Source of the DNA: an uncultured Prevotellaceae bacterium
GTDB lineage: Bacteria; Bacteroidota; Bacteroidia; Bacteroidales; Bacteroidaceae
Reading direction: 5' to 3'
DNA: 17,744 nucleotides
Assembly (NCBI GenBank): GCA_946405695.1
Contig: CAMJIA010000030.1
Location: 1 to 17,744 of the forward strand
Shown here: positions 14,411-17,744 of the stretch, piece by piece
How the letters are laid out: every line of letters starts with the position of its first letter
Position numbering within the stretch: position 1 is the first letter of the stretch
Program-made: the position numbers and the translations under genes
The notes under the pieces: generated by a model
The model's input: only the letters and a program-made list of their open reading frames with translations
Database searches by the model: none
Told to the model about the DNA's origin: nothing

Positions 14411-15388
14411 ATGAATCGTTTTGTCACCATATTATTCCTACTGCTGTCTGTTTGTGGTCTCAGGGCACAAACGGAGATGCGCAGCATCCTGTTGCAAGGT
14501 GTTCCTTTGGAGGGACCGCTGGACAGTGTGCGCACGCAGCTGCAACAGGCAGAGTGGACAGAGTGGGGACAATCGGACGATGAGGAGGACTATTATTTCC
14601 GTGGCAAGTTCTATGGCATCAGGGCTAAGCTGTTGGTGAGCATCGCTCCAAGCAGCAAGTTGCTGACATCGGCCTATGTCTCTGTGGGTCCATATAGCAC
14701 AGAGGCGATGCTGACGAAGAACCTGCAGTATTTCCTTTATAAGTTGAAGCAGGAACATGGCGACTTTGTGCAACGTGATGGTGCCTGGGTGTATATGGAC
14801 GACTTTGTCAGTGTCAAGGTCTCTGTTGTCGACAATGATGGTGGTTCGCGCGATATCCGTGTGCTCTATCTGCCGATGGGCACCTACTATAAGGATGCCA
14901 TAACGATGGGACTGCATGGTCCTGTACAGGAGGTTGTCACAGAGAATGCTGTCAGCGAAGACCAGTTTATGCGTTTCTCGCAAGATGGTCAGTTGGAACA
15001 GCCTGACTTGACAGCCCGCCACTATGACCGCTATGGCTATCTGCGGAGTGCCCAGATGACAGAGCAAGAGGGACATAGTGATGTGGTTTATACTTACGAC
15101 AGTCGCTACCGCTTGATACGTCGCACCCTGACCAACAAGGCTGCTAGTATCCGTTATGTTCATGAATATACCTATAATGAGCGTGACGAGGTGGCTTCGC
15201 AGAGTCAGAAGGTGTTCCAGGGCGAGGAGTGTGTGTTGACCATCAATATGCACAACAACTACCTAACACGTGATGATGAGGGCAACTGGACCACCAACTC
15301 ACTGTCGCTGTCGTATTGGGAGAAAGGCAGTCAGAGTCAGCAGACTACCGTGCTGCAGAAACGTACATTAGCTTATTGGGAAGAGTAG
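14411..15388 (+). CDS. Secreted protein of unknown function with YD-like repeats
   Basis: I do not recognise this 325-residue protein. It has a clear signal peptide (MNRFVTILFLLL..., cleavage after L-R-A-Q). The frame is open further upstream to 14339, but that would run through the palindromic promoter, so the ATG at 14411 is chosen. The first half is predicted mixed alpha/beta with no catalytic motif I can name. The second half has three loosely repeated Y-D/Y-N segments (Y-D-R-Y-G-Y-L, Y-T-Y-D-S-R-Y-R-L-I, Y-T-Y-N-E-R-D-E-V) resembling RHS/YD repeats, then a W-T-T-N-S-L-S-L-S-Y-W tail. The start codon lies only 5 bp after the -7 element, which implies little or no 5' UTR. A HAD phosphatase gene follows after 32 bp, probably in the same transcript. 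Confidence 0.75.
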   Translation: MNRFVTILFLLLSVCGLRAQTEMRSILLQGVPLEGPLDSVRTQLQQAEWTEWGQSDDEEDYYFRGKFYGIRAKLLVSIAPSSKLLTSAYVSVGPYSTEAMLTKNLQYFLYKLKQEHGDFVQRDGAWVYMDDFVSVKVSVVDNDGGSRDIRVLYLPMGTYYKDAITMGLHGPVQEVVTENAVSEDQFMRFSQDGQLEQPDLTARHYDRYGYLRSAQMTEQEGHSDVVYTYDSRYRLIRRTLTNKAASIRYVHEYTYNERDEVASQSQKVFQGEECVLTINMHNNYLTRDDEGNWTTNSLSLSYWEKGSQSQQTTVLQKRTLAYWEE

Positions 15389-15420
15389 CGCATTCGCTAA
15401 ATGATAATTGAGAATTGAGA

Positions 15421-16119
15421 ATGAATAACCGAAATATCAAGGTCGTTGCCTTTGATGCCGACGATACACTATGGGATTGTCAGACATGGTTTGACGAGGT
15501 GGAACAGCAATGCTGTGAACTGCTCAAACCGTGGGCTACAGCCCGTGAGGTCAGTGAGGGTCTGTTTGCTACAGAGCGTAAGAACCTGTCGCTGACGGGT
15601 TATGGCACCAAGGCTTTCACGCTGTCGCTCATTGAGAATGCTGTACGTGTCAGCCACGAACAGCTGACTGGTGATATCGTGATGCGACTGATAGAGCTGG
15701 GTCAGCAGTTGTTGCGCTTTCCCACGACTCCTCTGCCTGAGGTTGAGGATACACTACGCCAATTGGCTGAACGTCGCCACTACCGGTTAGTGGTGTTCAC
15801 CAAGGGTGAGTTGATGGATCAGGAGTCAAAACTGCAACGCTCTGGTTTGGAACAGTACTTCTCACACATGGAAACGGTGTCGAACAAGACGGAGAAGGAG
15901 TATCGCCAGCTTTGCGAGAATCTGGGTGTTGCTCCTGAACAGACCATGATGGTTGGTAACTCTTTCCGTTCCGATGTCGCACCAGCTCTGGAGGCTGGAG
16001 CATGGGCAGTCCACATCCCTTATCATGTGGTATGGGAATTGGAGAAGAGCGAGGAATTTCCTCATGAGCGACTGCAGAAAATCAGCCACTTCTCCGAGTT
16101 GCTGGAAATCTTAGGCTGA
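15421..16119 (+). CDS. HAD-superfamily phosphatase (YjjG/PGP-like)
   Basis: The 232-residue protein has all four HAD motifs: D12-A-D14-D-T (nucleophile and acid), T127 in V-F-T-K-G, K156 in S-N-K-T, and G179-N-S-F-R-S-D185 for the metal. The helical stretch between motifs I and II fits a C1-type cap, as in phosphoglycolate phosphatases and YjjG-like nucleotidases. The physiological substrate is not predictable. The ATG at 15421 is preferred to a TTG six bases earlier because it is the first ATG, close to the F-D-A-D strand. The upstream spacer contains the short repeat AATTGAG twice. The 3' end overlaps the converging comEC-like gene by 38 bp. Confidence 0.9.
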   Translation: MNNRNIKVVAFDADDTLWDCQTWFDEVEQQCCELLKPWATAREVSEGLFATERKNLSLTGYGTKAFTLSLIENAVRVSHEQLTGDIVMRLIELGQQLLRFPTTPLPEVEDTLRQLAERRHYRLVVFTKGELMDQESKLQRSGLEQYFSHMETVSNKTEKEYRQLCENLGVAPEQTMMVGNSFRSDVAPALEAGAWAVHIPYHVVWELEKSEEFPHERLQKISHFSELLEILG

Positions 16120-17572
16120 CAGCAACATAAATACTACCTATTATTATATATATAAGGTATAGCTGGGTAGCAGAGAGGTTGATGCCCTCGATGCTGCTCA
16201 GGGGTAGTTGCGCTACCCATTCAAGGCAGTTGTTCAGGGTTGTTGCCATCCATGCGAGTATGGTCATCAAGCCCTCCAGTGCCCACGACCACCAACTGAG
16301 GACAATGCTCAGCAATGTTACGTTGAGCAACAGCCAAGCCATCGGTATAACAATAAAGTTGCTCAGCAGGAACCAGGTGCTGAAGCGTCCGAACTGATAC
16401 ATCACCAAGGGTGCTGTGGCTATCTGTGCAGCAATGGAGACAGTAACAAGTCCCCATATCGACGACAGCCAACGGTGCTGTTGCTGCACGTCGGCAGCTA
16501 TCAGGTTATTGATGAGTGGATGAATGAGCAGGATACCCAGTACTGCCAGGAACGACAGTTGGAAGCCGAGGTCGTAGATGGCCATCGGATTGATAATCAG
16601 CAGGACGATAGCCACAAAAGCCAGCGTGTTGACAGACATGCGCTCTCTGTAACCCAACGACAACAGGGCATAGATGCTAATCATGAATGCTGAGCGCACC
16701 ACGCTGGTGGATAGTCCCGTCAGCAGGGCGAAGGCCCATATTGCCAATACCGTTATCACTTGTGTTGCCATGTGGTAGCGGTGCCAGCCAATGACCAGCG
16801 TTATCACTCCATAGATAATCATCAGGTGCAGTCCGCTCAGTGCCAGGATGTGTGCTGCTCCCACTCGCGAATAGGTGTCTTTCAGTTCTTTGCTCAGTGT
16901 GGTCTTGTCGCCCAGCGTCATAGCGGTGATTACTCCGTAGGCATTCTCGTCCATCTGTTGTTGCCTAAAGTGCTCCAGCAATTGGTGGCGCCATGTGAGG
17001 AAACGCAGGCGCAGCCTGTCGGTCATGGATAGCTCCTTCAGACTTACTGACTGCCCATGCCACTGGTTGTTGTTAGCGTACAACTCGCCAGTAAATCCGT
17101 GACATTGCATATATTGGCGATTGTCGAATCTTCCAGACTTCCACTCGTGTATCTTCTTGATGCGAGTGTAAACCTCTAACCCTTGCCCTATCTGTATCTG
17201 TTCACTATCCTGGTCACGCCGAATGCTGCAGCGCAGCTTATGCTGCCCATCAGCAGTCAGCGCATCGAAAACAACTGTTTTCTCTTTTACCTTTACCTCG
17301 CTTGTGACAACCAGCCCTACCTGTTGTTTCCCCTCTGGCCATTCCACATCGAGCTGTTGCCCTTGTCTGCTGCCTAACGTCATTCCGAGCAAGAGCGCAC
17401 CCATCAATATCCCTGCAGTCTGTAAGCGAGGGTAGCGTCCTACCAAGCAGGTTGCAATGATGACAATTACCAGCATTGCCAAAGCCATAAGCCAATCGCT
17501 TATCCATTGGCTCGTCGCTATCCCAACTATCATACATACTGCCAGCGGCAGTAGTGGTGCGTGAATCTTCAT
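16082..17572 (-). CDS. comEC: ComEC/Rec2-family DNA-uptake channel protein, short form
   Basis: The 496-residue membrane protein has an N-terminal pair of hydrophobic helices. A soluble OB-like region follows (about 75-180; DUF4131-like), then the ComEC competence domain. Key parts are the A-L-S-G-L-H249-L-M-I-I motif, G-L-S-T-S-V-V-R-S-A and Y-D-L-G-F-Q-L-S-F. ComEC moves single-stranded DNA through the inner membrane. The protein stops after the last membrane helices (Y-L-I-Y-I-I-I-G-S) and lacks the metallo-beta-lactamase domain present in longer homologues; short forms are common in Bacteroidota, as I recall. The frame is open to 17632, but that start precedes the promoter, so the ATG at 17572 (MKIHAPLL) is used. 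It is monocistronic. Confidence 0.9.
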   Translation of the reverse strand: MKIHAPLLPLAVCMIVGIATSQWISDWLMALAMLVIVIIATCLVGRYPRLQTAGILMGALLLGMTLGSRQGQQLDVEWPEGKQQVGLVVTSEVKVKEKTVVFDALTADGQHKLRCSIRRDQDSEQIQIGQGLEVYTRIKKIHEWKSGRFDNRQYMQCHGFTGELYANNNQWHGQSVSLKELSMTDRLRLRFLTWRHQLLEHFRQQQMDENAYGVITAMTLGDKTTLSKELKDTYSRVGAAHILALSGLHLMIIYGVITLVIGWHRYHMATQVITVLAIWAFALLTGLSTSVVRSAFMISIYALLSLGYRERMSVNTLAFVAIVLLIINPMAIYDLGFQLSFLAVLGILLIHPLINNLIAADVQQQHRWLSSIWGLVTVSIAAQIATAPLVMYQFGRFSTWFLLSNFIVIPMAWLLLNVTLLSIVLSWWSWALEGLMTILAWMATTLNNCLEWVAQLPLSSIEGINLSATQLYLIYIIIGSIYVAVSLRFPATRRSG

Positions 17573-17605
17573 TGAATTCCTGGTTAAGGTTACTAAAATA
17601 TGATG

Positions 17606-17613
17606 CAAAGGTA
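17606..17613 (-). promoter_or_regulatory. -7 element of the comEC promoter
   Basis: TACCTTTG on the minus strand at 17613-17606. A possible -33 TTG at 17632-17630 has only a 16-bp spacer, so the -33 part is weak. The predicted start near 17601 leaves about 29 nt before the ATG at 17572. Confidence 0.55.
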
Positions 17614-17666
17614 AGTATTTTTTACGAAACAACGAAATTGCAAGCCTGAAAAGTTGTTCTCTTTTT

Positions 17667-17726
17667 AAAAAATCGGGTCTCTAAAAAAACGGGACTCTAA
17701 GTTTGCACTCTGATAGAGAATATCAG
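17667..17726. repeat. Short tandem repeat and hairpin, unassigned
   Basis: Two units, AAAAAATCGGGTCTCTA (17667-17683) and AAAAAACGGGACTCTA (17684-17699), follow each other directly. A perfect 6-bp CTGATA/TATCAG hairpin with a GAGAA loop follows at 17710-17726. I see no ORF from 17633 to the window end and cannot assign this block to a known element. Confidence 0.45.
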
Positions 17727-17744
17727 TGAAGAATTTGCTCAATA

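Noticed and set aside
14438..15253. 271-codon open frame on the minus strand opposite the secreted-protein gene
   Set aside because: The plus-strand frame has a signal peptide, promoter and coherent composition; the minus frame has no start context and no known domain.
16130..16170. AT-rich TATATA stretch as a possible terminator or regulatory site
   Set aside because: It is in-frame coding sequence for the last ComEC membrane helix and pairs only weakly.
17573..17632. Upstream in-frame start for comEC at 17632
   Set aside because: It lies upstream of the -7 element at 17606-17613; the start at 17572 gives a normal membrane-protein N-terminus.
1..17744. tRNA, rRNA, prophage or transposase genes
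   Set aside because: None found by reading for their conserved sequences on both strands.

Overview
The window looks like chromosomal DNA of an anaerobic Bacteroidota, most likely Prevotella or a close relative. Promoters have the phylum-specific form (TTG, about 20 bp, TAnnTTTG), and genes for the type IX secretion attachment complex (PorU, PorV) are present. Many exported proteins end their signal peptide in A-Q, start regions have little Shine-Dalgarno signal, and the sensor kinase has a TPR ectodomain. This assignment is inference from sequence style, not from a database match.

Layout. 1-940 (minus): rpsI (cut by the window edge) and rplM, behind a roughly 200-nt structured leader. 1068-5554 (plus): promoter, a 10-codon micro-ORF, then four tightly spaced genes: FkbH-like acyl loader, acyl carrier protein, MBOAT O-acyltransferase and a membrane-anchored SGNH protein. 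5555-7395 (plus): a TPR sensor histidine kinase whose promoter, 5' UTR and first seven codons nearly duplicate the segment in front of fkbH. 7403-7962 (minus): a secreted DUF3237 protein. 8057-8468 (plus): no evident gene, but an FNR-like palindrome, a good promoter, several strong hairpins and an intrinsic terminator, read here as an unassigned RNA of about 325 nt. 8473-14353 (minus): operon FAH-family hydrolase, porU, porV, ispF, with overlapping or nearly touching genes. 14398-16119 (plus): a secreted protein of unknown function and a HAD phosphatase, starting from a palindromic divergent promoter region. 16082-17613 (minus): a ComEC-like channel protein without a nuclease domain, overlapping the HAD gene tail to tail.

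Most interesting. The fkbH-acp-MBOAT-SGNH set has the logic of the Dlt (D-alanylation) system: activate an acyl group, load it on a carrier, move it across the membrane, attach it outside. An FkbH-type glyceryl or related loader stands in place of the DltA adenylating enzyme. The cassette lies between imperfect direct repeats made of the neighbouring kinase's promoter and start, suggesting it was inserted at, or rearranged into, that locus and runs from a copied promoter. The structured RNA at 8144-8468 is the second item worth pursuing.
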